Positions 35,153-47,204 are shown, counted from the first letter of the stretch. The stretch: DNA of 64,000 nt from Polyporus tsugae (GCA_024305745.1 JAHRBS010000005.1:1922001-1986000), one strand, 5' to 3'. Notes: a model not told the origin generated them from the letters alone. Translations and numbers: made by a program.

Positions 35153-35569
35153 ATGAAGTTCGCTCTCCTCTCCCTCGCCGTCGCGGCCGTCATCGGCTCG
35201 GCGTGCGCACAGCTCGACGGCCTGTCGTCGTGCGCGATCGACTGCCTCGCCACGTCCGTCCCCGTCAGCGGCTGCGCGTTGTACGTCCCCAGTACTAGTG
35301 TCGCCGGCCACCGCGGCCGTAGTGGCCGTCCTTTCGGCGGCGATTCTGACTTTTGCCCACTCGGACAGGACGGATAATCTATGCTTGTGCGGGAGCACCG
35401 CGTTCCACGACGCCGTCGCGTCATGCCTCGAGTCGAGCTGCACCGCTGATGACATCACCGCGGTCCTGGCGTTCGAGGAAACGACGTGCGGCAGTACCTG
35501 TACGTCCGCCGGTCGTCCTTTCACGTTTGACGAGGGTGCTGACGTGGGTTGGTTGGTGCAGCCAAGTAG
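35153..35569 (+). CDS. Small secreted CFEM-domain protein 1
   Basis: Exons 35153-35280, 35369-35499 and 35562-35569 give 88 residues. The N-terminal signal peptide (MKFALLSLAVAAVIGSACA) would be cut after Ala19 or so. The mature part has eight Cys in the CFEM order: SSC, DC, GC, LCLC, SC, SSC, TTC. CFEM domains are found only in fungi; characterised members bind haem or sit at the cell surface, and some act as effectors. The protein is barely more than the domain and has no clear GPI-anchor signal, so secretion is more likely than anchoring. The last exon encodes only the final residues and stop. A close paralogue lies at 42372, with the same intron positions. Confidence 0.75.
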
Positions 35570-35689
35570 ACACAGTCCGATTCGGAGACCCCGAGCGGCG
35601 GCGGCTCCCCCGGTATGAAAGGCAAAGTACGCGTGCTTCCTCGAGGGAGAAGCTTGAAGGTCGATCCGATCGAAAGTCGACAGAGCGTC

Positions 35690-36530
35690 ATGGGGTAGTA
35701 GTACAACACCATGTGGTTCTATGGTTCTACTATTTGTACCATATCGCGTGTTCTGGAAGTCCCCAAGACGATCAGCAAAACCACGTCCTCAGGACTCGTG
35801 ACTGAAGCTGAGGTCTCCGGACTCACATTCAAACCTAAATGCTTCACTTACACCGGCACGGCGGTCGTGTACGCCCACATCCAGCCGGGCGTGCGCCGAA
35901 TCTCCACGATCTTCCACCCCGCGGACAGCGTCAGGGCCGTCATCTCGTCCACCGTACGCTCCTTCGCATCGAACATGCCCATCATCTACATAGTAGTCAC
36001 CGGACCGTGCGTCAGAACCTCCCACCGCCTTCCTTGTCGCACGAACACGGATTCAAACGCACCATGATGTCAATCAAATACCCGTGGATGTTCGCGACGC
36101 CAAGGTTCGGAAGCAGGGGCGAATCCTTCGTGACGAACGGGAACGTCGCCGCGGAGCCGTCGCCGCCCTCGTACGCCGCCTCGTCCGCACACGCATTGGG
36201 CAGGAGCATGTCTCCGATGAGCAGCTTGGTGTGCGGGCCCGCTGCAGCTCGGAGCCGCATCAATATTCTGCGTACGACAGGATGTCAGCGATCCATAAAT
36301 GTGCCGCTCGCGTAACGACCATAGCATGTACCTCTTGCAGTCTTCGTCCTTCCAGTCGTGCAGGACCAGCCGCAGGAGGAACACGGCGGGCGCGTCGACG
36401 GGACCGAGACCGGAGAGCGTGAGCGCAGGCCAGGCCTCGAAGAAGTCGCGTGTGCGCCACGACATGCGTCCGGATGCAAAGAGGTGTGTGGATTGAGGCC
36501 CCCACGCCTATGTGAACGTTAGACGGGGGT
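35690..36530. repeat. Near-identical tract, copy 1 (matches 42940-43780)
   Basis: Over this interval the two O-methyltransferase copies differ at only a handful of positions by eye, at an offset of 7250. Sequence on both sides is much more diverged. See the gene-conversion finding. Confidence 0.65.
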
Positions 36531-37976
36531 TGGGTAACGGTGATAAAATGGCAGGGGACGTACAGAAACTCCCTGTCCGCTACGACAACGTGGATGTGGG
36601 GGTGCGTTTCGGCTACGAGGATGGAATGCGCGCCGATGCCGCCGCCAATGTCGACGATGACGGAACCCTGCGGGAGCTCCTCCCATGAGAACCCTGCGCA
36701 CCACGGGCACCACACAATATCAGTGGGTCGCGCATACACGGACATCATGCTCAGGCTAGAGTCGTACCTTGGAGAATCTCTTTTTGATCTCCCACTGCCG
36801 CGTGCCCGTCATCCTGTGTCCGAACCGCACGAACCTGCCCTCGTTCTCGGGAAGCTCGAGCCACGGGAAGTATCCCAGCTGAGTGTTGAACGCGAGGTTG
36901 AATGGTGCGTCATAACGAGCGATAGCGCCCGCCCTGGCCTCAGCGGTAGACTGGCCTTCAAGTTCGGGCCGCAGAGCGCGGTAGTCGAAATTTGTATCGG
37001 TGCGACCTATCAAGTGCTTCTCAGGTAAGGCCCATTCCGTCAAGCACAACATGAATTTCAGTGTTTCGTCTCCGCTGTAGATGGATCACAAAATCGACAG
37101 TCTAGTCAGTCGGAGCTCTGGCAGCTGCAGCGAGTCGCGCGACAGGTGCACGTACGATACAGCAAGGGAGGCGGCTACGCCGTCAGTGTCGTTGTACTTC
37201 TTCTCCGGCCTTTCAGTAAAAGCGGTGAGGTGATGATCCCAAAAAGAAATGTTGGTGAGAGACTGCAACTCACGCTTCGCGCAACTGCGACACGGTCTTG
37301 CCGGTATCAATGTACGAGGAGGCGCGGTTGTTCGCGAAGACGTCAGGTGTCATCTCGCGGAGGTAGTGGCCTGTCGCAAGCAGGCGAAGGATACAACCTA
37401 AGACACGTGGGCCCGACATGAGGCGAGATCTATCAAGAGAGCAGTCGACTCACTTAGGTGGGCAGGGGTTAGCTGGGCCATGCCAGTCTGCAGGAGCGGC
37501 AGTCTTCAAGTTCGTCCGCATCTCCAGAATCAAGCGGTGGATGTCTCGGACGTGCAACCCTCCCGGACCCGCCTCGCGCAAAATCTCGACGATATTCGCG
37601 GCTTCGAGGAACCGGATGGCGGAAGAGAATTGGCCCTACAAGGTATGTCAGATTAGTGTGACAAATGTCTCTAGGCGAGAGCATGACGTACCCGCTGGAC
37701 ATCCTCCATCAACCCATACCACGGCTTGTTGACGGTGATGGCAAGCTGCCCGCACGCCGCGACGATGCGCTTTGATGCAGCGGCGACGGCCGGATTGCCC
37801 TTCAGTGCTTCGGCGAGCTCCGCTTCTGGCGTGTGCTGCGCGGTGTGATAGTAGGGTTTGTCGAGGGAGGGGTACTCCACAGGGGTGCCCTGTGAACGCT
37901 CGCGGTAGACGCGTTCGATGTCGTCTATCGTGGCGCCAATGACGGCATGCAGAGCTCGAAGGGTGGAAAAGGTCAT
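35848..37976 (-). pseudogene. Fungal O-methyltransferase copy A (COMT-like), frameshifted
   Basis: This has the same nine-exon layout as copy B. The first exon is 37692-37976 and the stop is at 35848-35850. SAM-binding and catalytic landmarks of the plant-COMT-like Methyltransf_2 family are present: VIVDIGGGIGAHS (SAM loop), LVLHDWKDEDC (catalytic His region), and KERTVDEM near the C-terminus. Compared with B, copy A has a gain of 4 bases near the end of exon 2 (about 37450-37490), a loss of 1 base near 36780, and a loss that removes the end of the SAM-domain exon near 36570. Each breaks the frame at a splice phase that is kept in B. The gene is most likely dead. An alternatively spliced, shorter product cannot be excluded. 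Confidence 0.72.
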
Positions 37977-39597
37977 CGTCGTCGTCGCGAGCCCTTGCTG
38001 CAAAGGGAGATCATCCTGGATGGTTTTATAGGCTCCAGGGTAAAGTTAGGGCACATACCGCAAGCCCGCGTCCTGAGGGGTTAGTGTGCTGACGCACCTC
38101 GGCTGCGCGTGCCTGTCGATAGCACCAAAAAGACGCCCCACCTCCATGTCAGATATCAGATTGCCCAAATCGCCAGCTGAGTGGGAGTGACGATGAGCTG
38201 TATTAGCAGTCCTACGACCTTATGCCATCTTCTCTGAGCTGTCCGGCGCCCCAGGTACACAGAAAAGGGAAGAGACCGACTTCTTTCATAGACGGTCGCC
38301 TTCTGGTCCTTGCACATGGTCCGCACTTGCATGAGACCGCTGTCGAAAAGTGCGCGGGAGGAGCTTACACCTGCTTTATAAGGGACCGCCAATGCCAAGG
38401 TCAGTGCTCAGGACACTGATAATGAAACACCGCCGCCGAAGTTCCTGGCGTACTTAGGCAGCAAGTGACTGCTCAGCGCGTGCTCAAATCCGCAGTGCTT
38501 CCCGGTAGCCGCTATGTATGAGGGAACTCCAGATCGCTGTGACCCGGATTGTCGTGAAGCTCGGAGGGGTTTGGACCCATTGTTGCTACGTAGTCCGCGA
38601 AAGCTCCATGAGGTATCTGTGGGTGAGTTCAATGTCATGGTTTAACCCACCTGGTACCATCGGACAGTGACGGACGACGAGTCGAAGCAGCCTCAGGGGG
38701 CCAACCAGAGTGCATCGACGGTCGATGTGTGTGATGCTGCGTCGCGAGAGCCAATATGAGAGTCAATGTGGCATGAATCGGGCATAACACTTACCAGAAA
38801 ACCATTAGTAGGCGACTCGGAGTGGAACAGGTTGAACAGGTTAACCCTATTATTAAGGCCAAACATCGTAGGCGCGGGTGTTCCGGAAACATCCGATCAT
38901 CCGAGTCTGCACAGTGTTGGGCCAGCCCCCTCGTACTTTACCGTTGCAACAGTCCATGTCCACCATCTGGGGCCCGTTATGTTACTTGAGGTTGGGCGTA
39001 CGGAACGCACCATTACGCTCCAGGAGGCTGTTCTCCGTTATTATGACTACGTATAACACGGAATCAAGCTGCGGCGGCTCCTCGCACTGCCAGTTCGGAG
39101 TGTATACGTAGGAGATCCGGCAAACTTCAAAAGGCTGTCAGTCTTTTGGACGTCATGCAACATAAGAGGTGCGATATCATTTTGTTCGTTGATGTGTTGA
39201 TACAGATTAGAATCTGCTGATTTCCTACCCCAATGTTTGTCGCATATCCATACTAGCTAGAGGCCCTTCGTTCAACACTGCATGACAGATGAGAAATGTA
39301 TGTGCACTGAAGACCATCTGAGAACATCCTCTAGTACTCCATTTTTTGAACGTTCTAAGAGCGTGCGGCGTATTAGGCCCGAATATTTATCATGTGCGTC
39401 CATTTGTGTTCGTCCTGTTCTCGGAATGTGCAGTAGATGCGGCTGACTAGCTTCATTCTCGTGGCTGACGACTGACCGCATCCTCTCATATCCTTAGATG
39501 CTCAAGGGAGGCTCGATCGCTAAACGCGCCCTTCTCAGCTGACAATCCCAGTCACTTCACCACCACCACAACACTGTCCAACGACAGCCACCCTTCC
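37977..39597. other. Intergenic; left part duplicated upstream of copy B
   Basis: The first 650 bases share blocks with the region upstream of O-methyltransferase B (for example ccgccgccgaagtt at about 38430 and 45625). The repeat unit therefore extends past the gene start. No gene is seen in the rest. Confidence 0.45.
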
Positions 39598-41322
39598 ATG
39601 GCGCGCTCCAACATAGAGCACCCCTCCACTTCTTTCACATACCATACTCCAGCCTCAGAACAGACCGCTTCATTTTCGAGAGTCAATGCATTGCTTGTCG
39701 CCCTTGCATCCCTCCTGCGGTCACACCCGGGGACCATCCAGGACGTCTTACCGCACCTCTCACCGGATTCACCGTCGTCCGTTTGCCCCTCTTATATCAC
39801 GCAACGCCTTCCCCAACGGAAGCTTCTGGACACCCTCGCATCCCTCATCGCATTCCACCCGCATTGCCCCGCTGCGGCCGTCGCGCTGGAAGCGACCCCC
39901 GACCGCGTAGGGCTATACATCGCTGCTACGACCACCAACTCTGCCGCCACCGCCACCATTCCCAGCAAAGGGCCTGCGACGCGTCCGACAGATCCAGAGT
40001 TGCGCGCGGACGTCGAGGCATGGCTCGAGCTCATGCATGACATTGCGCACGGGCGCGGTCCACCCTCCACGAAACCACCCAAGACAGACTCGCACGATGC
40101 GGACATCATGGACCTCCCCGACACGCAGCTCGCCGTCACAGTGTTCCGCGCATGTTACCCGACCCTCCGCACGCGGCTGCGCGCGCTCCCGCTCGGCGTC
40201 CTGCTCCGCAAGTTTGAGCGCTGCGCGACCAGCATCGCGCTCGTGAACCTCGCGAGCCTCCGCAGGCGGGACGCGCAGGAGGAGGGCCTCGGGCGGCTGT
40301 GCGAACACCTGGAGGTGCTGCTCAGGCTGACGGAGCCGGGGGACGCGGCGGACATTGCGGACGCGAGGCATTTTGTGGCGCTGCATGTCGCGGGGCGGTT
40401 CGCGGTTCGGGCGTTGAGGGACGAGGCGTTCTGCGCGTTCTTGAATGGGATCGGTGAGTGAGACTAGTACTGGTATGGATGCGCGAGGGTGCACTGACTG
40501 ACGGTGCCGACTCTGGGAACGCGAACGCTGAAAGACCGCGAGACGGTGGAGATTGTCGAGCAGGCGTGCCTCCTCTCGCGGCTCATCGCCAGTCTCGTCA
40601 GCATCGCCAAGTCGAGCGGCGTGGAGGGCGCGCTCGCTCTGCCGTGGCGCGTTGAGTGGATCCCGCCACCGTCCACTGCATCGTCGTTCGATGCGACGAT
40701 CGACCTGCCGCTATTGCAAGAGTGGTTGGGCGGTATCTCCTGGCAGGAGTTTCCATTTCTCGACCACGCGCCCAATGTCGCGGCGTGGCCGTACTCACAG
40801 GTTGTCGGCCAGATCCTGCGAGACGTCCTGTGCGACCCCGTTTGCACGACTTCGATGACCCTCGGTGAGGATGACAAGGACAGCGTAGGTCGCCATCGCT
40901 ACACTTTTACGAGTGCGAAGGTCCGACCCAGGATGGTGACGAGCCACTGCGAGATGGCGCTGTTGAGGTACCTGGTCGACCCCGCCAACACCGTGCTCGC
41001 GTATCCATACATCGCAACCTCGCACATGTCATGCTACGCGTGCACCATGCTCGCGCGCGCGGTGGGTGTGGTGCAGGGGGTCGAGGGGGAGTTCATGCTG
41101 AGGGGATGCGAGGCGCACGTTGACCTGCCGTGGATCGCTGGGCTGGGTGACGGAGTTGCGGGCTGGGGGGTGGATATTGTGCGGGCGTTGGAGGCGGGCT
41201 TGGTAGCGGACCTGCGGAGTCTCATGGTGGTCAGAGCGGAGCAGCTCGTAGAGAGGAGGGAGGTGGGCGTACTAGAGAGTATTCCCGAGATGCTGAATGA
41301 GGTCCTGAGATGGGGACAATAA
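39598..41322 (+). CDS. Deaminase-superfamily protein 1 (OTT_1508-like)
   Basis: Exons 39598-40453 and 40535-41322 give 547 residues. The C-terminal third carries SHCEMALLRYL (His423-x-Glu425) and, 27 residues later, SCYACTML (Cys452-x-x-Cys455). This is the zinc-binding, proton-shuttling layout of cytidine-deaminase-fold enzymes, and the flanking pattern resembles the fungal OTT_1508-like deaminase family. The N-terminal two thirds are helical and specific to fungi. No signal peptide is seen, so it is probably intracellular. The substrate (free base, nucleotide or nucleic acid) is unknown. The intron was placed using the acceptor gctgaaag, since other AGs give a shifted frame. Family assignment is from motifs only. 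A truncated copy lies at 33467. Confidence 0.7.
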
Positions 41323-41329
41323 TCCGGGC

Positions 41330-42371
41330 CAGTCATGTAGGGTGTGATGGTCCCCCCCCCACAACGCCGTATGACCCGTTTCATGCAGCCCTCGCGGTAT
41401 GTCCCGTGCGGTCCGTGTTATACTTTGATATAAACGCACCGTGCTCTTATACAGACTTTGCGTCGGGTCGCGACTCCACACGGTTAACATGTTCATGTCT
41501 ACGGGTACATCGTGAGGGGGGGAGACAACCTGGTGAATCGGGGCATCACTTACTATTAGCATCGTTCGTGGTAGAGCCGTATCTAAACCACCCCCTGGAG
41601 TCGCTAGGTGACCAAGAAGCCAACCTCGTTTCTTGTTACTGGCCCTGTTTCGTGTGCTTCTTGAATCCTGTGTCCTGGCGCATGACCCCCCACCCCCCCG
41701 AAGCTCGAGGTTTACTATGGGCGAGGAGGGTAGCCGCGACTTGCGAACATTCTCGCGATCCATGATGGCGGCCGCATGATGTTCCAAGTTGAAGAGAGTC
41801 TATTGCTGAGGGCTTTTTCTTTGTCAAAAATGTGAGCCGATAACCGTGGTACATGGGCTGACCAGTCCAGGAGAAGCGGTCCAGATGGTAGGAGGGTTCT
41901 CCACGTTCGAGGTCCCCTGTGACCAACCTGTGACCGACATTAGTATATACTGTGGTCGCATTTGCGTGGAATTCTCCATCAAATGCGCCCAACTAGGGAT
42001 TGAGAGCGAGGAAGCAAACACCTCCGATAATAATGCATCGGTGACCGGCAGTCTACAGCTCGCTCATCCTTTGGCTAAGGACCAACTTGAAGGTCAAGTC
42101 GACCGTGCATCATACGGCGCCTGCCAACGAGCGTCGACTACCACCTGGCGCAGGCGGATGTGATCTGTTGGTTTTCCGCCGCGCGGTCAGGTTTGTTTCC
42201 GCATCCATGTCTGGCGAACATGACGCACGACCCCTGTATTCTGTCGACCCAACATCCACCATCTTCCGCCGTATAAAAGTCAGGTTGCATCCACGTCGCC
42301 CCAGTTCATTCGCCCACTCACTGTCTGCCAGTGTATCAGCGAAAACCCCCCTCACCGCCGCCGCCGCCGCC
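41330..42371. repeat. Duplicated spacer, copy 2 (matches about 34043-35152)
   Basis: This is non-coding. It aligns with the spacer before CFEM gene 1, with several small deletions. It ends with the CFEM gene 2 promoter. Confidence 0.6.
42272..42278 (+). promoter_or_regulatory. TATA box of CFEM gene 2
   Basis: TATAAAA lies 100 bases before the ATG at 42372, in the same context (gccgTATAAAAgtc) as in copy 1. Confidence 0.6.
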
Positions 42372-42827
42372 ATGAAGTTCGCACTCCTCTCCCTTGCCGT
42401 CACCGTCGCCGCCGTCATCAGCTCGGCGTGCGCACAGCCCGCCGGCCTGTCCGCGTGTGCGATGAGCTGCCTCATCAACTCCATCTCAGTCAGCGGCTGC
42501 CAGCAGTACGTTTCCCGCACCTGCTCCGAGTCGTGTTACCCGCCGGTGCGCGGCGGAGCAATGTATTCGGCCGCCGTGATGTGATGCTGACTCTCTCTCC
42601 TCTCTCTGGTCGGGTGTTGAATATAGGGCGGATATTACATGCTTGTGCAAGAGCGCCGCGTTCCACGGCGCCGTCGAGGCATGCCTCCAGGCGAGTTGCA
42701 CCCCTGATGACGTCGCCGCCGTCCTAGCGTTGGGGGATAAGGTGTGCGGCAGTACTTGTACGTCCGCCGGTCGTCCTTTCACGTTTGATTAGGGTACTGA
42801 CGTGGGTTCGTTGGTGCAGCCAAGTAG
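42372..42827 (+). CDS. Small secreted CFEM-domain protein 2
   Basis: Exons 42372-42505, 42627-42757 and 42820-42827 give 90 residues. It has a signal peptide like that of copy 1, with two more residues, then eight Cys in CFEM order (SAC, SC, GC, TCLC, AC, SC, VC). Its mature sequence differs from copy 1 at many positions (for example AAFHGAVEACLQ versus TAFHDAVASCLE), while the frame, introns and all Cys are kept. That pattern suggests both copies are under constraint, unlike their O-methyltransferase neighbours. The role is as for copy 1: a secreted, possibly haem-binding or effector-like protein. Confidence 0.75.
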
Positions 42828-42939
42828 ACACAGTCTGATTCGGACACCCTGAGCGGCTCCCCCCGGTATGAAAGGCATATACGTGCTTCCTCGAGGGGGA
42901 AGCTTGAAGGTCGATCTGATCGAAAGTCGACAGAGCGTC

Positions 42940-43780
42940 ATGGGGTAGTAGTACAACACCATGTGGTTCTATGGTTCTACTATTTGTACCATATCGCGTG
43001 TTCTGGAAGTCCCCAAGACGATCAGCAAAACCACGTCCTCAGGACTCGTGACTGAAGCTGAGGTCTCCGGACTCACATTCAAACCTCAACGCTTCCCTTA
43101 CACCGGCACGGCGGTCGTGTACGCCCACATCGAGCCAGGCGTGCGCCGAATCTCCACGATCTTCCACCCCGCGGACAGCGTTAGGGCCGTCATCTCGTCC
43201 ACCGTACGCTCCTTCGCATCGAACATGCCCATCATCTACATAGTAGTCACCGGACCGTGCGTCAGAACCTCCCACCGCCTTCCTTGTCGCACGAACACGG
43301 ATTCGAACGCACCATGATGTCAATCAAATACCCGTGGATGTTCGCGACGCCAAGGTTCGGAAGCAGGGGCGAATCCTTCGTGACGAACGGGAACGTCGCC
43401 GCGGAGCCGTCGCCGCCCTCGTACGCCGCCTCGTCCGCACACGCATTGGGCAGGAGCATGTCTCCGATGAGCAGCTTGGTGTGCGGGCCCGCTGCAGCTC
43501 GGAGCCGCATCAATATTCTGCGTACGACTTGATGTCAGCGATCCATAAATCCGCTCGCATAACGACCATAGCATGTACCTCTTGCAGTCTTCGTCCTTCC
43601 AGTCGTGCAGGACCAGCCACAGGAGGAACACGGCGGGCGCGTCGACGGGACCGAGACCGGAGAGCGTGAGCGCAGGCCAGGCCTCGAAGAAGTCGCGTGT
43701 GCGCCACGACATGCGTCCGGATGCAAAGAGGTGTGTGGATTGAGGCCCCCACGCCTATGTGAACGTTAGACGGGGGCTGG
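42940..43780. repeat. Near-identical tract, copy 2 (matches 35690-36530)
   Basis: This is the partner of the tract in O-methyltransferase A. It covers the last exons and 3' flank of copy B. Confidence 0.65.
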
Positions 43781-45224
43781 GTACGCGCAAGTAGCGGTGA
43801 CAAAAGGTGGGGGACGTACGGAGACGGCGGTAGAGACGACCTGCTCCCTGTCTTCCACGACAACGTGGACGTGCGGGTGCGCTTGGGCGACGAGAATCGA
43901 CTGCGCGCCGATGCCGCCGCCGACATCAACGAGCACTGAGCCCGGGGGAAGGTCCTCCCACGAGAAACCTGAGCACCATCGCGCGGCGCCCATGTCAGCA
44001 TATCACGCGCATATATCGATATGCTGAGCCTGAAGTCACACCTTGGAGGATCTGGTTCTTGATCTCCCACTGGCGCGTGCCCGTCATCGCGTGTCCGAAC
44101 CGGACGAACCTGCCCTCGTTCTCGGGTAGCTCGAGCCACGGGAAGTACCCGAGCTGGGTGTTGAACGCCAGGTTGAACGGCGCGACGTAGCGGGTAACGG
44201 AACCCTCCGTAGTCGTGGGTCCAGCGGCAGGCTGGCCTTCGGGCGCCGGCGCGCGGTAGTCAAAGTTGGTGTCGGTGCGGCCTGTCAGGCGCTTCTCAGG
44301 AAGGGCCCATTCCGTAAGGCACGAGATGAATTTTAGGCATTCGTCTCCGCTGTTGATCCATAAATATAATATGGCGTCAGTCCGGAGGAGGCTGGAAGGT
44401 CGCGCGGCGGGTCCACCTACGTCATGGCTACGAAGGCGGCTACTCCGTCGGTGTCGTTGTACTTCTTCTCCGGCCTGCGCGTGAAAGCAGTGAGACGACA
44501 AACGCTGGTGTGGGAGAACACAACTAACGCTTCGCGCAACTGGGACACGGTCTTGCCGGTATTGATGTATGAGGACGCGCGGTTGTTCGCAAAGACGTCG
44601 GGCTTCACCTCATGCAGATAGTGGCCGGTCGCGAGCAGGCGAAGGATATGGCCTGTCACATGTGAGCCTACAAAAGACATTCGTCGGAAGAGGAGGAGGG
44701 CTCACTTAGATTGGCAGGATTCAGCGGGGCTGTTTCTTGAGGAGCGGCGGTCTGCAAGTTCGTACGCAGCTCCAGGATCAAGCGGTGGATCTCCCGGACG
44801 TGCAACCCTCCCGGACCCGCCTCGCGCAGAATCTCAACGATGTTCGCCGCCTCGAGGTAGCGGATAGCAGAGGAGAATTGGCCCTACAGGATGTTTCGTA
44901 CGACGGTGACATATATTACAAGGAGAGAGGGCGACGTACCCGCTAGACATCCTCCATCAACCCATACCACGGCTTGTTGACCGTGGTGGCGAGCTGCCCG
45001 CACGCTGCGACGATGCGCTTCGACGCAGCGGCGACGGCCGGATCGCCCTTCAGTGCTTCGGCGAGCTCTTCTTCTAGAGTGTGCTGCGTGGTGTAGTAGT
45101 AGGGTTCGTCCAGAGAGGGGTATTCCACAGAGTTGCCTTGCAAACACTCGCGGTAGACGTGTTCGATGTCATCTATCACGGCGCCGATGACGGCATGCAG
45201 GGCGCGGAGGGTGGAGAAGGTCAT
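43098..45224 (-). pseudogene. Fungal O-methyltransferase copy B (COMT-like), one premature stop
   Basis: Minus-strand exons 44940-45224, 44706-44883, 44529-44652, 44421-44474, 44042-44349, 43820-43968, 43579-43754, 43313-43517 and 43098-43235 stay in frame throughout and would encode 538 residues. The one defect is TAG at 44943-44945, where copy A has CAG two codons before the first splice donor. Family signs: VLVDVGGGIGAQS (SAM site), LVLHDWKDEDC (catalytic His), KERTVDEMTALTLSAGW near the end. These enzymes methylate hydroxyls of phenolics or polyketide-like metabolites. An in-frame alternative donor (GTCTAG, 9 bases upstream) could remove the stop with loss of three residues, so the gene might still work. 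I call it a pseudogene with that reservation. Confidence 0.65.
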
Positions 45225-47204
45225 GGTGGTCGTCGCGAGCCCTTCTTGCGAGGAGAGATTATGCTGGATCGTTTTATAGGCCGCTGGTGCACGAAACAAA
45301 ATTAGGGCACATACCGCAAGGCGGTACCAGGAAAATGGCTCGCCTCCATCGCACGAGCGGTCAACGGAGTAGGAGTGACCCTGGGCGGGATTTGAAGTCA
45401 TCAGACTTAAGTGGTCCTTTCTAGGCTATCGCGCGCCGCCATAGAAGCGCAAAACGGCGTAGCCAAACTTCTTTTGCTTGCGCCTGGGGTGTGCGTGGGT
45501 CAGATTGCTGTCGAAAAGTGCACGGATAGAGTGGACGCACCTTCCTCTGTGTTAGGCGACCGCCGGCGCCTTGACAAGTGCTTCGGAAAGGGGAGCCCGG
45601 ACACTTGATGATGACCCGCCGCCGCCGAAGTTTATGATATGGACATACGCAGTGAGTGGCTGCGCAAAATCTATTGTCGATATATGTGCTACCTGGCGCT
45701 CATAATGGAGGAGGCACGTCACATAAATAATGCGGCAGTCTGTTACATCATTGTCAGCATCTGGCAGTACGTATGCAAGAAGGAGAAGGGTGTTCACCAT
45801 TGGGCCACCAAGTCCAAGTCCATCGGGCGAGAGGCCTTGAGGCGGGTTGAATGATCTTGATATCGTTGTGGAACATATGATTCGGACCGACCGTGTAGCG
45901 GAGAAAATCGTAATCGAAGTGTCACAGTCATCGGTTACAAAGGATATACGTCGATGATCTGGCGACAACCTAGACCGCAAGACCAACTTGAATTACAGGT
46001 GAACCACAGAACCAGGCAGCGTCTCCTCCTTGAAGGGCCATTTCACCGCCCGGAGCCTGCATACATAAGTCATCGTGGGCACTTCCACCCTTCAAAGAGA
46101 CTTCGTCAAGAACTCGCCTCAATATAATACAAAGTTTTGGCACAGCAGAAGAGAAGTGCAGAATTTGTACGACAAACGTCGGTAGAGCCGATTTGGGTGG
46201 AAGAAGGGAGGTCGTGTCGAACTCGCACTCACCAAAGCCCTTGAAGCACCCGAATGTATGGCGGCGTTGTACGCCGTGGTTCACAATCGAGCATTGTACG
46301 GATGTATGTACCCCCCGATTTTGTCGGAAGCAACAACCCCAAAATTTCCATCCAAGTTGACATCGTGGGAAGCACTAGTCTTGAACTTGTCTTGAACAGA
46401 GGCAGTACCAATGCTCAACGTTATATCGGGGGTGGCCAGCCATCAACAGACGTGGCAATGAGGAATTCAAGATGAGCGCAAGCACCGAGGAGTCCGAGTC
46501 GAGTCGGTCGGAAAGACGTCGCCTCGCGCAGCCACAATTCTCGAGCGCTTGATACCCGGCAGTGCGGTCCGTTGAGAATGCACCGGTTCGGACCAGTTCG
46601 GTCTTGGCTCGCCGGTGGGCCTAAACTGCTGCACAACTTGAACCTGCTAACGTAGGACACAGTCACCCAGCAAACTCTCTCGTCGGTGTATCGCGCCCAG
46701 CTATCAGTGTAGATTTGCTATCCAAAGCCACGGGAGAAGGAATAGGCAAGTTCACCACCTTGAAAGCTCGCGCCGCCACGTCATATACTCGTAAGGTCAG
46801 TGCCTTTCTGGATCGATGCGACGGCAAACTCACTTCTTACCTCTTACATAACTGAAGCTATAGACATATCTCACAAAAAACTGCGAAGAACACCTTTGAG
46901 TGCACCCGGTTCAACAAGTGGGCCGGTACTCCAAGCTGCCCTTATGTCGGCCAGGAAAGCTCACCGTCCTGTTGCTCAAAACCGTCCGCTTAATGTCCGT
47001 CAACTTACGGCTGACAACCCAGCGGGTCAAGTGGTTGACAGTTGTGTGGGCAGATAAGTAGAAGAGTCGCTGCGCCGGATCTCAACCTGCGGACAAGCGT
47101 TACGGCGCAACGGCGTTCGACGGTCACTCGCCTATAGATATAAAGGTGTGCGCACTCGTCGAAGCCATCTTATCCGCAACGAACTCAGACAGCCCTCGTT
47201 CACT
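45225..47204. other. Intergenic, upstream regions
   Basis: The first 430 bases match the region upstream of O-methyltransferase A. The remaining 1.5 kb shows no gene: open frames are short and unrelated to known families. The right end contains the FMO promoter. Confidence 0.4.
47139..47145 (+). promoter_or_regulatory. TATA box of the FMO-like gene
   Basis: TATAAAG lies 66 bases before the ATG at 47205. Confidence 0.55.

Noticed and set aside
35711..36067. Plus-strand frames with identical copies at 42961-43317
   Set aside because: They are antisense shadows of the O-methyltransferase exons; similarity comes from the minus-strand gene.
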